A stretch of DNA of 34,764 nucleotides from Rhodospirillaceae bacterium (GTDB lineage: Bacteria; Pseudomonadota; Alphaproteobacteria; Rhodospirillales; Magnetospirillaceae): NCBI GenBank assembly GCA_013349665.1, contig DUZF01000005.1, positions 1 through 34,764 on the forward strand, read 5' to 3'. A model generated the notes under the pieces. The model had not been told where the DNA came from. It did no database searches and was given only the letters and a program-made list of their open reading frames with translations. Shown here piece by piece: positions 23,796 to 33,573 of the stretch. Made by a program: the position numbers and the translations under genes. Numbering within the stretch: position 1 is the stretch's first letter; each line of letters begins with the position of its first letter.

Positions 23796-23813
23796 TCGCC
23801 GGCTGGGTCGGTC

Positions 23814-24338
23814 TCAACGGAACACGGAGCGCAGGTACTCGATCGGCATGACCAGAACCCTTTCGCCGAGAGGTGAGGCAAGGAACCCGTGCTTACGGTA
23901 GAAGCCGACGGCTTCGTCATCGATGGCGTGAACGATCACTCCACGGACTCCGGCGATATCGGAGGCCTTCAGGCAGCGGTGCAGTGCATCGGCCAGCAAT
24001 TGGCTCCCGAGGCCACGGCCCCGCCAGGTCTGGTCAATGGCCAGGCGGGCGATCAACAGCAGAGGAATCTCGTCGGGGGTCCCGCGACGCAGCTTGGCGC
24101 TGGGCAACAGAAGTCTTTGTTCCATCGCCGTGGCAATGGAATAGTACCCGACAACCCGCCGACTGTTGGCACCTTCGCAAATCACGTAACTGCGGGCACT
24201 CAGTCCCTCGCTGGCCAACGCCCGCCGTTTCAGCCAGTCGTCCAGGGCTGGGTGTCGGCCGTTGTCGAATGCCATGACATCGTGCCGGGGATCCAATCGT
24301 TCCGGTAGGCCCAGCCGATCGCCGGGGTCAACCGGCAT
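23814..24338 (-). CDS. GNAT N-acetyltransferase, TacT/AtaT-like toxin
   Basis: LLLIARLAIDQTWRGRGLGSQLLADALHRCLKAS acetyl-CoA motif and VIVHAIDDEAVGFYRKHGF; overlaps an upstream DUF1778 gene. Confidence 0.9.
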   Translation of the reverse strand: MPVDPGDRLGLPERLDPRHDVMAFDNGRHPALDDWLKRRALASEGLSARSYVICEGANSRRVVGYYSIATAMEQRLLLPSAKLRRGTPDEIPLLLIARLAIDQTWRGRGLGSQLLADALHRCLKASDIAGVRGVIVHAIDDEAVGFYRKHGFLASPLGERVLVMPIEYLRSVFR

Positions 24339-24639
24339 CGGAGGGGCGGCGCCGCAGACGACGTCTTACGTCCTCATCGGGCTGGATCGGGGAGTCAAGC
24401 AAAGCCAGGAATTGGGCATGGGCGTCCGGTTCAAGGAAGAAAACCCGCTGGTCCAACAGGGTTTCCTCGGCCTGCCGGCGCGCGCAGTCGAGCATGAATT
24501 CGGAAAGTTTCAGGCCGCGCAATTGCGCCGCCTTGTTCAGCAAAGCCTTGGTTTCCGTGGAGGCGCGAATCTGGATCAGGTCGTCCTTGCGAACCTTGGG
24601 CGGCTCCCGGTACGGATGATGCTGCGCGGTTTGGCTCAT
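24328..24639 (-). CDS. DUF1778 ribbon-helix-helix antitoxin (TacA-like)
   Basis: DDLIQIRASTETKALLNKAAQLRGLKLSEFMLDCARRQAEETLLDQRVFFL pattern. Confidence 0.92.
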   Translation of the reverse strand: MSQTAQHHPYREPPKVRKDDLIQIRASTETKALLNKAAQLRGLKLSEFMLDCARRQAEETLLDQRVFFLEPDAHAQFLALLDSPIQPDEDVRRRLRRRPSDAG

Positions 24640-24675
24640 GGCACGGCCCTTGGGGCATGGTCCTTGGAAAGAGCT

Positions 24676-24704
24676 AGTCTAGGAATGTGTAGTGACATTG
24701 TCAA
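24676..24704 (-). promoter_or_regulatory. Near-consensus sigma70-like promoter for the DUF1778/GNAT module
   Basis: Minus strand: TTGACA (24704-24699), 17-nt spacer, TAGACT (24681-24676), about 37 nt upstream of the antitoxin ATG. Confidence 0.7.
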
Positions 24705-24710
24705 TACACA
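24686..24710. promoter_or_regulatory. 25-bp palindromic operator candidate
   Basis: TGTGTAgTGACAtTGTCAaTACACA: 11 of 12 symmetric pairs match, overlapping the -35. Confidence 0.7.
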
Positions 24711-24721
24711 AGCGACCCTGC

Positions 24722-25804
24722 TCAGTGGTCGATCGCCCGCTGGCGCAGCAGATGGTCGGCCAAGGTAAGCGCCAGCATGGCCTCGGCGACCGGGACGGCG
24801 CGGATCGCCACGCAGGGGTCGTGACGGCCCTTGGTCGACACTTCGACCTCGTTGCCGTGGCGGTCCACCGACAGCATGGGGGTGAGGATCGAGCTGGTGG
24901 GCTTGACCGCCAGGCGCAGCACGATGCTCTGGCCGGTGGAGATGCCGCCGAGGATGCCGCCGGCGTGATTGGACAGGAAATGCACCTTGCCGTCCTTCAT
25001 GCGCATCTGGTCGGCATTGGCCTCCCCCGACAGGGCGGCGACGGCGAAACCGTCGCCGATCTCGACGCCTTTGACGGCGTTGATGCTCATCATCGCCTTG
25101 GCGAGGTCGGCGTCCAGCTTGTCATAGACCGGCGCGCCAAGCCCGACGGGGACATTGTCGGCGCTGACCTCGACGACGCCGCCGATGGAGGACCCGGCTT
25201 TGCGCACGCCGTCGAGAAACCCTTCCCATTGGGCGGCGGCCTCGGCATCCGGACACCAGAACGGGTTGTTGCCCACGGTCGCCCAGTCCCAGCGTTGGCG
25301 GTCGATTTGATGCGGCCCCATCTGCACCATGGCGCCGCGGATGGTCACGCCACCCGGCACCAGGCAGTTCAGCAGCTTGCGGGCCACCGCCCCGGCGGCC
25401 ACCCGCATGGCCGTCTCGCGGGCCGAGGAGCGGCCGCCGCCCCGGTAGTCGCGGATACCGTATTTGGCCTGGTAGGTGAAATCGGCGTGGCCGGGGCGGA
25501 AGCGCTCGGCAATTCCGGCATAGTCGGTGGAGCGCTGGTCGGTGTTGTCGATCAGCAGGGCGATGGGGGTGCCGGTGGTCTGGCCCTCGAACACCCCCGA
25601 CAGGATGCGCACGCAATCGGCCTCGCGGCGCTGGGTGGTAAAGCGGGACTGGCCGGGTTTGCGCTTGTCCAGCCAGGGCTGGATGTCGTCCTCGGCCAGG
25701 GGCAGGCGCGGCGGCACGCCGTCGATCACGCAGCCGATGGCCGGGCCGTGGCTTTCGCCGAAGGTGGTGATGCGAAACACATGGCCGAAGCTGTTGCCGG
25801 CCAT
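24722..25804 (-). CDS. aroC: Chorismate synthase
   Basis: [53 protein letters not shown]. Confidence 0.98.
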   Translation of the reverse strand: MAGNSFGHVFRITTFGESHGPAIGCVIDGVPPRLPLAEDDIQPWLDKRKPGQSRFTTQRREADCVRILSGVFEGQTTGTPIALLIDNTDQRSTDYAGIAERFRPGHADFTYQAKYGIRDYRGGGRSSARETAMRVAAGAVARKLLNCLVPGGVTIRGAMVQMGPHQIDRQRWDWATVGNNPFWCPDAEAAAQWEGFLDGVRKAGSSIGGVVEVSADNVPVGLGAPVYDKLDADLAKAMMSINAVKGVEIGDGFAVAALSGEANADQMRMKDGKVHFLSNHAGGILGGISTGQSIVLRLAVKPTSSILTPMLSVDRHGNEVEVSTKGRHDPCVAIRAVPVAEAMLALTLADHLLRQRAIDH

Positions 25805-25805
25805 G

Positions 25806-26618
25806 TCACACGACGCTGATATCGGGGGCGTCCACCGCTTTCATTCCCACCACATGATAGCCGCAGTCGACATGGTGCACCTCGCCCGATACGCCGGACG
25901 ACAGATCCGACAGCAGGTAGACGCCGGCGCCGCCGATGTCGTCGAGGGTCACATTGCGCTTCAGCGGCGCATTATACTGGTTCCATTTCAGGATATAGCG
26001 GAAATCGCCGATGCCCGACGCCGCCAGGGTCTTCATCGGTCCGGCCGACATGGCGTTGACGCGGATGTTGCGATCCCCCAGATCCACCGCCAGATATCTA
26101 ACGCTGGCCTCCAGCGCCGCCTTGGCGACGCCCATCACATTGTAATGCGGCATCACCCGTTCGGCGCCGTGATAGGACAGGGTCAGCAGACTGCCGCCCT
26201 CGGTCATCAGCGGCGCGGCGCGGCGGGCCAGGGCGGTGAAGGAATAGCAGGAGATCAACAGCGTGCGGCTGAAGTTCTCGGCCGTGGTGTCGTAATATTT
26301 GCCCTTGAGCTCTTCCTTGTCGGAATAGGCGATGGCATGGACCAGGAAATCGAGCCGGCCCCATGTCTTGGCCAAGGTGGCGAAGACCGAGTCGATGCTG
26401 GCGTCGTCGGTGACGTCGCAGGGCATGACGAGGTCGCAGCCAACCGATTCGGCCAGTGGGCGGACACGTTTTTCCAAGGCTTCACCCTGAAAGGTGAAGG
26501 CCAGTTCGGCGCCATGGGCACGGGCCGCCTTGGCGATGCCCCAAGCAATGGAGCGGTCGTTGGCGACTCCCATGATCAGGCCCTTCTTGCCGTCCATCAG
26601 GGCCGGAGAAATGGTCAT
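25806..26618 (-). CDS. fabI: Enoyl-[acyl-carrier-protein] reductase (NADH)
   Basis: [63 protein letters not shown]; start refined to 26618. Confidence 0.96.
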   Translation of the reverse strand: MTISPALMDGKKGLIMGVANDRSIAWGIAKAARAHGAELAFTFQGEALEKRVRPLAESVGCDLVMPCDVTDDASIDSVFATLAKTWGRLDFLVHAIAYSDKEELKGKYYDTTAENFSRTLLISCYSFTALARRAAPLMTEGGSLLTLSYHGAERVMPHYNVMGVAKAALEASVRYLAVDLGDRNIRVNAMSAGPMKTLAASGIGDFRYILKWNQYNAPLKRNVTLDDIGGAGVYLLSDLSSGVSGEVHHVDCGYHVVGMKAVDAPDISVV

Positions 26619-26728
26619 CAGGCTTCCTCTTTGCATCGATATGAAGGCCGCTGTGGCGGCAAAGCGCGCATCCTACACCAAAGAAGGGTATGGTCAAAGG
26701 TCAGGCGCCGGATGAAAGGAGACGGGTG

Positions 26729-27958
26729 ATGGCGGTTTCGGTGAGCGGCTGGTTTCGCCAGGGCGGCCTGCCCTTCTATGTCGGGGCCCGGTTCCTCGGC
26801 AATCGCGGTTTCGACATGGCCTCGTCGCTGGCCTATACGTCGCTGCTGTCGCTGGTGCCGCTGCTGGCCATCGCCCTGGCCGTCCTCGCCGCCTTTCCGG
26901 TGTTCAACGCGGTGCGCGACCAGTTGCAAAGCGCCGCCTTCCATTATCTGGTGCCGCAGGTCGGCCGGCAGATCCAGCAATATGTCAGCGATTTCGTCGA
27001 CAATGCCGACAAGCTGACCGCCGCCGGCACCATCGGCCTGGCCTTCACCGCGGTGATGCTGCTGGTCACCATCGAGGGATCGCTCAACCAGATTTTCCGC
27101 GTTGCCACCCCCCGCAAGCCGCTGTCGCGCCTGATGCTGTACTGGACGGTGGTGACCTTGGGGCCGCTGCTGGCCGGCGCCAGTTTTTCCCTGTCGATCA
27201 GGGTCTACAGCCTTGGCGATCTGGCGGCACGCGGCCAGGAGTTTTCGCCGCTGCTCAATGCGGTGGTGCCCGACCTGCTGATGATGCTGACCTTCACCCT
27301 GATCTACGTGGCGGTTCCCAATCGCCGGGTCAGGGCAGGGGACGCCGCCGTCGGCGGTGTCGCCGCCGGCCTGGTTTTCGCCGCCCTGCGCTGGGGGTTT
27401 GCCATCTATGCGGCCAATGCCCAAAGTTATGAATCGATCTATGGCGCGGTGGCCCTGGTGCCGATCTTCCTGCTGTGGATGTATCTGTCCTGGGTGGTGG
27501 TGCTGGGCGGGGCGGAACTGACCGCCGCCTTGCCCGAATGGCGGGCCACGCGCCACCATCTCCAGGGTCGGCAGCCCGCCTGGCGTCGCCTGGCCCTGGC
27601 CCTGGAACTGCTGTCGGCGCTGGACGCCGAGAGCCGCCGTTCCGGTAAAGGCTGCGGGCCGGTCGAACTGCTGGCCCGCTCCGGTGGCTCGGAAGCCGAT
27701 TTCCGCGAGGTGGTCGGTCTGCTGACAACCGCCGGCTTTACCGCCGAAGCCGCCGACGGCCGCCTTCTGCCCGGCCGCGATCCGGCCGCGGCCTCGCTGG
27801 GCGACCTGTTCCAGGCGCTGGGGCTCGGCCTGGCGTCGATCCTCATCGGCTGCGGCGACGCCAAGGCGCTGCGGCGGCTCGCCGACCGTCTGGCCGCCGC
27901 CGTCGACGCCGAGCGCCAGGCGCTGGACCTGCCGCTGTCGGAGGTGCTGCCGGGTTAA
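26729..27958 (+). CDS. YihY/BrkB-family inner membrane protein
   Basis: LAYTSLLSLVPLLAIALAVLAAFPVF, QIFRV, YESIYGAVALVPIFLLWMYLSWVVVLGGAELTAAL. Confidence 0.93.
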   Translation: MAVSVSGWFRQGGLPFYVGARFLGNRGFDMASSLAYTSLLSLVPLLAIALAVLAAFPVFNAVRDQLQSAAFHYLVPQVGRQIQQYVSDFVDNADKLTAAGTIGLAFTAVMLLVTIEGSLNQIFRVATPRKPLSRLMLYWTVVTLGPLLAGASFSLSIRVYSLGDLAARGQEFSPLLNAVVPDLLMMLTFTLIYVAVPNRRVRAGDAAVGGVAAGLVFAALRWGFAIYAANAQSYESIYGAVALVPIFLLWMYLSWVVVLGGAELTAALPEWRATRHHLQGRQPAWRRLALALELLSALDAESRRSGKGCGPVELLARSGGSEADFREVVGLLTTAGFTAEAADGRLLPGRDPAAASLGDLFQALGLGLASILIGCGDAKALRRLADRLAAAVDAERQALDLPLSEVLPG

Positions 27959-27971
27959 CCTGGGTTAACCC
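27953..27971. other. Tandem GGTTAACC palindromes containing both convergent stop codons
   Basis: GGTTAACC TG GGTTAACCC; YihY TAA at 27956-27958 and DnaJ-like TAA at 27967-27965 (minus). Confidence 0.6.
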
Positions 27972-28906
27972 TTGTCCTCGTCCGTGCCCAGCTTGCCGCG
28001 GACCTCATAGGCGTGGGCGGTCTGCCATTTGCGCATGAACTCCTCCAATTCGGGGTCGGGAGCGCCGGGCAGCATCACCTTCAGGCTCACCAGCTGGTCG
28101 CCGCGACCATGAGCTCCCGGGGCACCCTTGCCCTTGAGGCGGAGCGTGGCGCCGCTGCTGGAACCGGCCGGCACCGACAGCGTCACCTTGCCGTCGATGG
28201 TCGGCACCGTCACCTTGGCCCCCAGCACCGCTTCCGGCAAAGTCACCGGCAAGGTGATCAGGATGTCGTCACCCTCGCGGGTGAAAAAGGCATGTGCCTC
28301 CACCTTCACTTCGATCAGCGCGTCGCCCGCCGGTCCTCCCGACCGTCCCGAGCCGCCCTGGCCCTTGAGGCGCAGTGTGGCGCCGTCCTTGCTGCCGGGC
28401 GGCACCTTGACGTCGAGGCTCTTGCCGTTGGGCAGGCTGATCCGCTTGGTCGCCCCCATCACCGCCTCCGGCAGGCTGAGCTTCAGCGTGTATTGCTGGT
28501 CGCCGCCGCGCGCCGTCGCCATCTCGTCGTCACCGCCGGAGAACGGCCAGGCCTTGGACCGCCCCTTGCCGCGGCGGCGCAGCAATTCGGCGAAGATGTC
28601 ATCCGGATTGTTGCCGAAATGAAAGGCGTCGCCGTGTTTGCCGCCGCCTTCGGCATAGGTGCGGTAGGAATGGCGCGCCCGCTCGGTGCCGCTGGCATCG
28701 ATTTCCCCGGCGTCGAAGCGCGCCCGCTTGGCCGGGTCGCCCAGCAGGTCATAGGCGCCGCTGAGCTTCTTGAACTTCTCCTCGGCCTGGCGGTTGCCGG
28801 GGTTCAGGTCAGGGTGCAGCGTCCGCGCCAGCTTGCGATAGGCCTGTTTGATCTGGTCCTGGCTGGCATCCCGGGCGACGCCAAGCGTCTTGTAGGGGTC
28901 ATCCAC
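27965..28906 (-). CDS. CbpA-like DnaJ co-chaperone (J domain plus DnaJ C-terminal domain, no zinc finger)
   Basis: MDDPYKTLGVARDASQDQIKQAYRKLARTLHPDLNPG J domain with HPD; LPNGKSLDVKVPPGSKDGATLRLKGQG repeated C-terminal domains. Confidence 0.93.
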   Translation of the reverse strand: MDDPYKTLGVARDASQDQIKQAYRKLARTLHPDLNPGNRQAEEKFKKLSGAYDLLGDPAKRARFDAGEIDASGTERARHSYRTYAEGGGKHGDAFHFGNNPDDIFAELLRRRGKGRSKAWPFSGGDDEMATARGGDQQYTLKLSLPEAVMGATKRISLPNGKSLDVKVPPGSKDGATLRLKGQGGSGRSGGPAGDALIEVKVEAHAFFTREGDDILITLPVTLPEAVLGAKVTVPTIDGKVTLSVPAGSSSGATLRLKGKGAPGAHGRGDQLVSLKVMLPGAPDPELEEFMRKWQTAHAYEVRGKLGTDEDKG

Positions 28907-28927
28907 GGTGGGGAATCCGCTGCCCGC

Positions 28928-29410
28928 TCACTTGACCACCTTCCAGCTGCCGTCGGGCTGTCGGCAGGCGGTGCCGTAGGCCTGCTGGGTCTGGCCGCCG
29001 ACCACGATGGTGGTCTGGTATTCGCGGCAATAGGCGCCGCTGGCGGTGTCGGTGCCCTCGCGGACCGGGGTGAAGGATCCCTGGTTGCCGCTTTGCGGGT
29101 TGTTCCAGCGGATGGTCTGGCCGACCGGTGCCGCATAGGCTTTCTGTTCCGCCTGTTCGGCGTATTGGCGGTCGGCCTTGTCCAGCGATTTGCCGGCTTC
29201 GCTGCCGAGATAGGCGCCGAACAGGGTGCCGAGCGCGGTGGTGGCCAGCTTGCCCGAGCCATGGCCGAACTGCGAGCCGACTAGGCCGCCGGCGGCGGCG
29301 CCGAGCAGGCCGCCGCCCACCTGCTTCTCGCCCATACCGTTGTTGGCGCAGGCGCCGAGCAGGACGGCGGTGAGGGATATTGCGGAAAAACTCTTTACGA
29401 TACGGTGCAT
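28928..29410 (-). CDS. Glycine-zipper outer-membrane lipoprotein, 17-kDa surface antigen/RT0821-like
   Basis: Lipobox-like LLGACANNG, GGGLLGAAAGGLVGSQFGHG zipper, C-terminal AYCREYQTTIVVGGQTQQAYGTACRQPDGSWKVV. Confidence 0.88.
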   Translation of the reverse strand: MHRIVKSFSAISLTAVLLGACANNGMGEKQVGGGLLGAAAGGLVGSQFGHGSGKLATTALGTLFGAYLGSEAGKSLDKADRQYAEQAEQKAYAAPVGQTIRWNNPQSGNQGSFTPVREGTDTASGAYCREYQTTIVVGGQTQQAYGTACRQPDGSWKVVK

Positions 29411-29550
29411 AGTGTCTTTCTCGTCGTAGTTAACAACCCGGGCAAACGCCTTCAGTCTGATATCAATGCCGAATTTCGGCTATTGTAAGGCAGACCGGGG
29501 AACTGCCAAGTGTATCCCGCGGCCGGCCTTGCCAAACTGGGACATAAGAT

Positions 29551-30138
29551 ATGGTTCAAAACAGCGCGGATCCCATAGCCCTTTTTCAAGAATGGCTGAA
29601 CGAAGCCGAAAGCAAGGAAATCAACGACCCGACGGCGATGGCCCTGGCCACCGCCGATGCCGAGGGCCGTCCGTCGGTGCGCATGGTGCTGCTGAAGGCG
29701 GCGGACGCCCGCGGCTTTGCCTTCTATACCAATCTGGAAAGCCGCAAGGGCGAGGAATTGCGGGCCAATCCGCGGGCCGGCCTGTGCTTTCACTGGAAAA
29801 GTCTGCGCCGCCAGGTACGCGTCGACGGCCCTGTCGAGGCGGTCACCGATGACGAGGCCGATGCCTATTTCGCCAGCCGGGCCCGCGGCAGCCAGATCGG
29901 CGCCTGGGCGTCGCGACAGTCGCGGCCGTTGGCCGGGCGCTTCGACCTGGAAAAACGCATCGGCGAATATGCGGCGAAATTCGGTCTCGGCAAGGTGCCG
30001 CGGCCGCCTCATTGGAGCGGCTTCAGGGTGGTGCCCGACTGCATCGAGTTCTGGCAGGACCGGCCCTTCCGCCTGCATGACCGTCGGGTGTTCCGCCGTC
30101 AGGCCGACGGCTGGGTCGAGGAGCAACTGTTTCCATGA
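29551..30138 (+). CDS. pdxH: Pyridoxamine 5'-phosphate oxidase
   Basis: [48 protein letters not shown]-terminal [22 protein letters not shown]. Confidence 0.97.
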   Translation: MVQNSADPIALFQEWLNEAESKEINDPTAMALATADAEGRPSVRMVLLKAADARGFAFYTNLESRKGEELRANPRAGLCFHWKSLRRQVRVDGPVEAVTDDEADAYFASRARGSQIGAWASRQSRPLAGRFDLEKRIGEYAAKFGLGKVPRPPHWSGFRVVPDCIEFWQDRPFRLHDRRVFRRQADGWVEEQLFP

Positions 30139-31025
30139 CCGACGCCCGTCTGATGCGCCTGGCCACCTATTGCGCGGTGGCGGTGGCGCTGGTGCTGATC
30201 GTTGCCAAGCTGGGCGCCTGGGTGGCCACCGATTCCGTGGCCCTGCTGTCGACCCTGATCGATTCGACCATGGACGCGGTGGCGTCGCTGATCAATGTCG
30301 CCGCGGTGCACCACGCCCTGCAACCGGCCGACCGCGAGCACCGGTTCGGCCACGGCAAGGCCGAGCCGCTGGCCGGGCTTGGGCAATCCGCCTTCATCGC
30401 CGGTTCGGCGCTGTTTCTCGTCGGCGAAGCGGGAAAGCGCCTGTTCCGTCCTGAACAGGTGACCAATGTCGAGACGGGCATTGCCGTCATGGTCTTCTCC
30501 GTGCTGCTGACCGCCGTCCTGGTCACCTTTCAGACGCGGGTGGTGCGGCGCACCGGCTCGCTGGCCATCGGCGCCGACCATCTGCATTACCTGGGCGATC
30601 TGCTGATGAATGCCAGCGTCGTCGTCTCGCTGCTGCTGGGCAATTACCTGGGGTGGACTTTCGCCGACCCGCTGTTCGCCATCGCCATCGCCGGCCTGCT
30701 TCTCCACGGCGCCTGGACCATCGCCCTGCGCTCTTACAACCTGTTGATGGACAAGGAATTCCCCGACGAGGAGCGGCGCCGCATCCTGGACATCTGCCGG
30801 ACCCATCCCGAGGTCCTCAGCGTTCACGATCTCAGGACCCGTTCGGCCGGCCTGCAAAGCTTCATCCAGCTGCATCTGGAACTGGCCGCCGATATTTCCC
30901 TGGCCGCCGCCCATGTCATCAGTGATGAGGTCGAGGCGAAGATCCGCGACGCCTTTCCGGTGGCCGACATCATCATCCATCAGGATCCGGCCGGAATTTA
31001 CGAGCCGCCGCCGCCGGTGGATTGA
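30135..31025 (+). CDS. Cation diffusion facilitator, FieF-like metal efflux
   Basis: [43 protein letters not shown] and [12 protein letters not shown] metal-site motifs; ATGA overlap with pdxH. Confidence 0.93.
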   Translation: MTDARLMRLATYCAVAVALVLIVAKLGAWVATDSVALLSTLIDSTMDAVASLINVAAVHHALQPADREHRFGHGKAEPLAGLGQSAFIAGSALFLVGEAGKRLFRPEQVTNVETGIAVMVFSVLLTAVLVTFQTRVVRRTGSLAIGADHLHYLGDLLMNASVVVSLLLGNYLGWTFADPLFAIAIAGLLLHGAWTIALRSYNLLMDKEFPDEERRRILDICRTHPEVLSVHDLRTRSAGLQSFIQLHLELAADISLAAAHVISDEVEAKIRDAFPVADIIIHQDPAGIYEPPPPVD

Positions 31026-31026
31026 G

Positions 31027-32514
31027 ATGAGCCAGTCGGAGGTGACGGCCTTGCTGTCGGACCCCGGCACGTTCGGTGCCGAGGTCAGGCGGATCGACAC
31101 CCATATCTCGATCGTCTTTCTCGCCGGCCCACGGGCCTACAAGCTGAAGCGCGAGGTCCGCTTCCCGTTTCTCGATTTTTCAAGCGTCGAGCAGCGGCGG
31201 CAGGCCTGCCTGGCGGAATTGCGCCTCAATCGGCGAACGGCGCCGGAAATTTACCTGGAGGTGACGGCGGTGACCCGCGAGGCCGACGGCCGCCTGGCCA
31301 TCGGCGGCCAGGGGCTGCCGGTGGACTGGCTGGTGGTGATGAACCGCTTCGACGAAGATAATCTTCTGGACCGCATGGCCGCCGCCGGACGCCTGACCCG
31401 CGACCAGGTGCTGGCCCTGGCCGACCATATCGCCGCCTTTCACGCCCAGGCCGAACCCAGTCCGGAATTCGGCGGCGAAAAGGGGCTGGCCTTCACCATC
31501 GACACCAATGACCGCTGTTTTGCCGCCCATGCCCTGTTCGACACCGCCGAAGTCAAGCAGCTCGGCGAGGCGTCGCGGGCCCTGCTGTCGGCCCATGCCC
31601 CACTGCTCGAGCAGCGCCGGGCGGCGGGGCTGGTGCGGCGCTGTCACGGCGATCTGCATCTGGGCAATATCTGTCTTCTCGACGGGCGGCCGACTTTGTT
31701 CGACGCCATCGAATTCAACGACGATTTCGCCTGCATCGACGTGTTTTACGACCTCGCCTTCCTGCTGATGGACATGGAGGCGCGGGGCCTGCCGGACATG
31801 GCCAGCTGGCTGATGAACCGCTATCTCGAGCGGACCGGCGACACCGGCGGTCTGACGCTGCTGCCGTTGCTGCTGTCGCTGCGCGCGGCCATCCGCGCCC
31901 ATGTGACGGCAGCCATGCCGCATACCGCCGCCGGCCGGGCGCTGGATTATTTCCGCCGCGCCCAGACCTATCTGCAGCCGGCACCGCCCCGGCTGGTGGC
32001 CGTCGGCGGCCTGTCGGGCAGCGGCAAGTCGCGCCTCGCCCGCGCCCTGGCGCCGTTCGTCGGTCGCCCGCCGGGGGCGGTGGTGCTGCGCAGCGACGTC
32101 CTGCGCAAGCGGTTGATGGGCGTCGCCCCGGAGGTGCGACTGGCCGCCGAGGCCTATGCCCCCGAGATCACCCGGCAGACCTATCTTTGTCTGTTCGACG
32201 AGGCGGAGCGGGCGCTGGCCGGCGGCCAGGCGGTTATCGCCGATGCCGTCTTCGCCGGACCGGCCGAGCGCCAGGCCATCGAGGTGCGGGCGCGCCGTTG
32301 CGGCGTGCCGTTCGCCGGGCTGTGGCTGGAGGCCTCGCCGGAGGTGATGGAGCGGCGGATCCTCGGGCGTCGCGGCAATGCCTCGGATGCCACGCCCGCC
32401 GTGCTTGAACGCCAGCTGACCTACGACCTCGGCGCCATCACCTGGCCCCGCCTCGATTCCTCCGGCGCGCGGCATGAAACCTTGGCTGATGCGCGTAATG
32501 CGCTGAGGCTTTAA
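31027..32514 (+). CDS. Fusion of aminoglycoside phosphotransferase-like domain and P-loop kinase/ATPase
   Basis: VRRCHGDLHLGNICLLDGRPTLFDAIEFNDDFACIDVFYDLAFLLMD (APH-like) followed by AVGGLSGSGKSRLARAL (Walker A); start refined to 31027. Confidence 0.9.
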   Translation: MSQSEVTALLSDPGTFGAEVRRIDTHISIVFLAGPRAYKLKREVRFPFLDFSSVEQRRQACLAELRLNRRTAPEIYLEVTAVTREADGRLAIGGQGLPVDWLVVMNRFDEDNLLDRMAAAGRLTRDQVLALADHIAAFHAQAEPSPEFGGEKGLAFTIDTNDRCFAAHALFDTAEVKQLGEASRALLSAHAPLLEQRRAAGLVRRCHGDLHLGNICLLDGRPTLFDAIEFNDDFACIDVFYDLAFLLMDMEARGLPDMASWLMNRYLERTGDTGGLTLLPLLLSLRAAIRAHVTAAMPHTAAGRALDYFRRAQTYLQPAPPRLVAVGGLSGSGKSRLARALAPFVGRPPGAVVLRSDVLRKRLMGVAPEVRLAAEAYAPEITRQTYLCLFDEAERALAGGQAVIADAVFAGPAERQAIEVRARRCGVPFAGLWLEASPEVMERRILGRRGNASDATPAVLERQLTYDLGAITWPRLDSSGARHETLADARNALRL

Positions 32515-32564
32515 ACCCCGGCTTGGGGTATAATACAGCGAAACATTGATGAAGGAGGCCCGTC

Positions 32565-33425
32565 ATGACGGCCTATCGAACGATCCTCGCCTGCCTCAGT
32601 GACAGTGACAGCGCCGAGGCGACACTTGGCCTGGCGCTGATGGTCGGCCAGGCCCATCAGGCCCATGTCGAGGCGATCCATGTCAGGCCGGACCCGGCCG
32701 CGTCGGTGCCGCTGATCGGCGAAGGAATGTCCGGAGCGATGGTGGAAGAGATGATGGCCGCCGCCGACGCCCAGGCGACCGAGCGGGCGAGCCGGGTGCG
32801 GGCCCAGTTCGCGGCGGTCCGCGAACGCTGCAATGCGCCGCTGGCCAGTGGACCGGCGCCGGAGCCGCAATTCTCCGTCTCCTGGCGCGAGGAGGCCGGG
32901 CGCGAAGAGGAGGTGCTGGCCAATGCCGGGCGCCTGACCGACCTGGTGGTTTTCGCCCATCCCGATCCCGACCGCGACAGCCCGTCAATCATGTCGCTGA
33001 ATGCCGTGCTGATGGAAAGCGGGCGCCCGCTGCTGCTGGCGCCGGCGGTGCTGCCGCTGTCTCTGGGGCGTCGCGTGGCGGTATTCTGGAACGGCAGCGT
33101 CGAGGCGTCGCGGGCGGTCCTGGCGGCCCGGCCGATGCTCAAAAAGGCCGAGACGGTGATGATCTTTTCGGCCATCGAGGGAGACCAGGCCAGCCCGGCC
33201 GAACTGGCCGGCTATCTTGCCTGGCATGGCGTCAAGGCCGATGTCCACAGCTTCTCCACCGCCGGCCACGCCGGTCCGGCGCTGCTCAAGGAGGCCGGGG
33301 CCATGGGCTGTGACCTGATCGTCATGGGAGCCTATACCCACAGCCGCCTGCGCCAGTTGATCCTCGGCGGAGTCACCCGGCATGTCCTGCATGCCGCCCA
33401 ACTGCCGGTTTTGCTCTGCCATTAG
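32565..33425 (+). CDS. Universal stress protein, UspA-like tandem domains
   Basis: C-terminal GCDLIVMGAYTHSRLRQLILGGVTRHVLHAAQLPVLLCH; 286 aa consistent with two Usp folds. Confidence 0.9.
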   Translation: MTAYRTILACLSDSDSAEATLGLALMVGQAHQAHVEAIHVRPDPAASVPLIGEGMSGAMVEEMMAAADAQATERASRVRAQFAAVRERCNAPLASGPAPEPQFSVSWREEAGREEEVLANAGRLTDLVVFAHPDPDRDSPSIMSLNAVLMESGRPLLLAPAVLPLSLGRRVAVFWNGSVEASRAVLAARPMLKKAETVMIFSAIEGDQASPAELAGYLAWHGVKADVHSFSTAGHAGPALLKEAGAMGCDLIVMGAYTHSRLRQLILGGVTRHVLHAAQLPVLLCH

Positions 33426-33477
33426 GCCGTTACTGACGGATCTTCAGCCTTTTTTGTCCGGCCGGCGACCCATGGTC

Positions 33478-33498
33478 GTCGGCCGCGGCGCGGCCGAC
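33478..33498 (+). terminator. GC-rich stem-loop downstream of the Usp gene, possible terminator
   Basis: GTCGGCCGC-GGC-GCGGCCGAC, perfect 9-bp stem with 3-nt loop followed by CTTTG; only a weak T tract. Confidence 0.45.
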
Positions 33499-33573
33499 CT
33501 TTGATAAGATCGCGCGGGAAACGCCAAAGCAAAACGCGGCGGCCCGCCCGGCCGCCCGGCAAAGGAGGCCTTC

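Noticed and set aside
30913-31026. N-terminal extension of the APH/ATPase ORF
   Set aside because: Overlaps the CDF gene; the arginine/serine-rich extension is a shadow frame, and ATG 31027 follows the CDF stop.
32515-32534. ACCCC-ggctt-GGGGT hairpin followed by TATAAT before the Usp gene
   Set aside because: Perfect -10 hexamer (32529-32534) but no acceptable -35 at 16-18 nt and only a 5-bp stem; too weak to call as a promoter or terminator.
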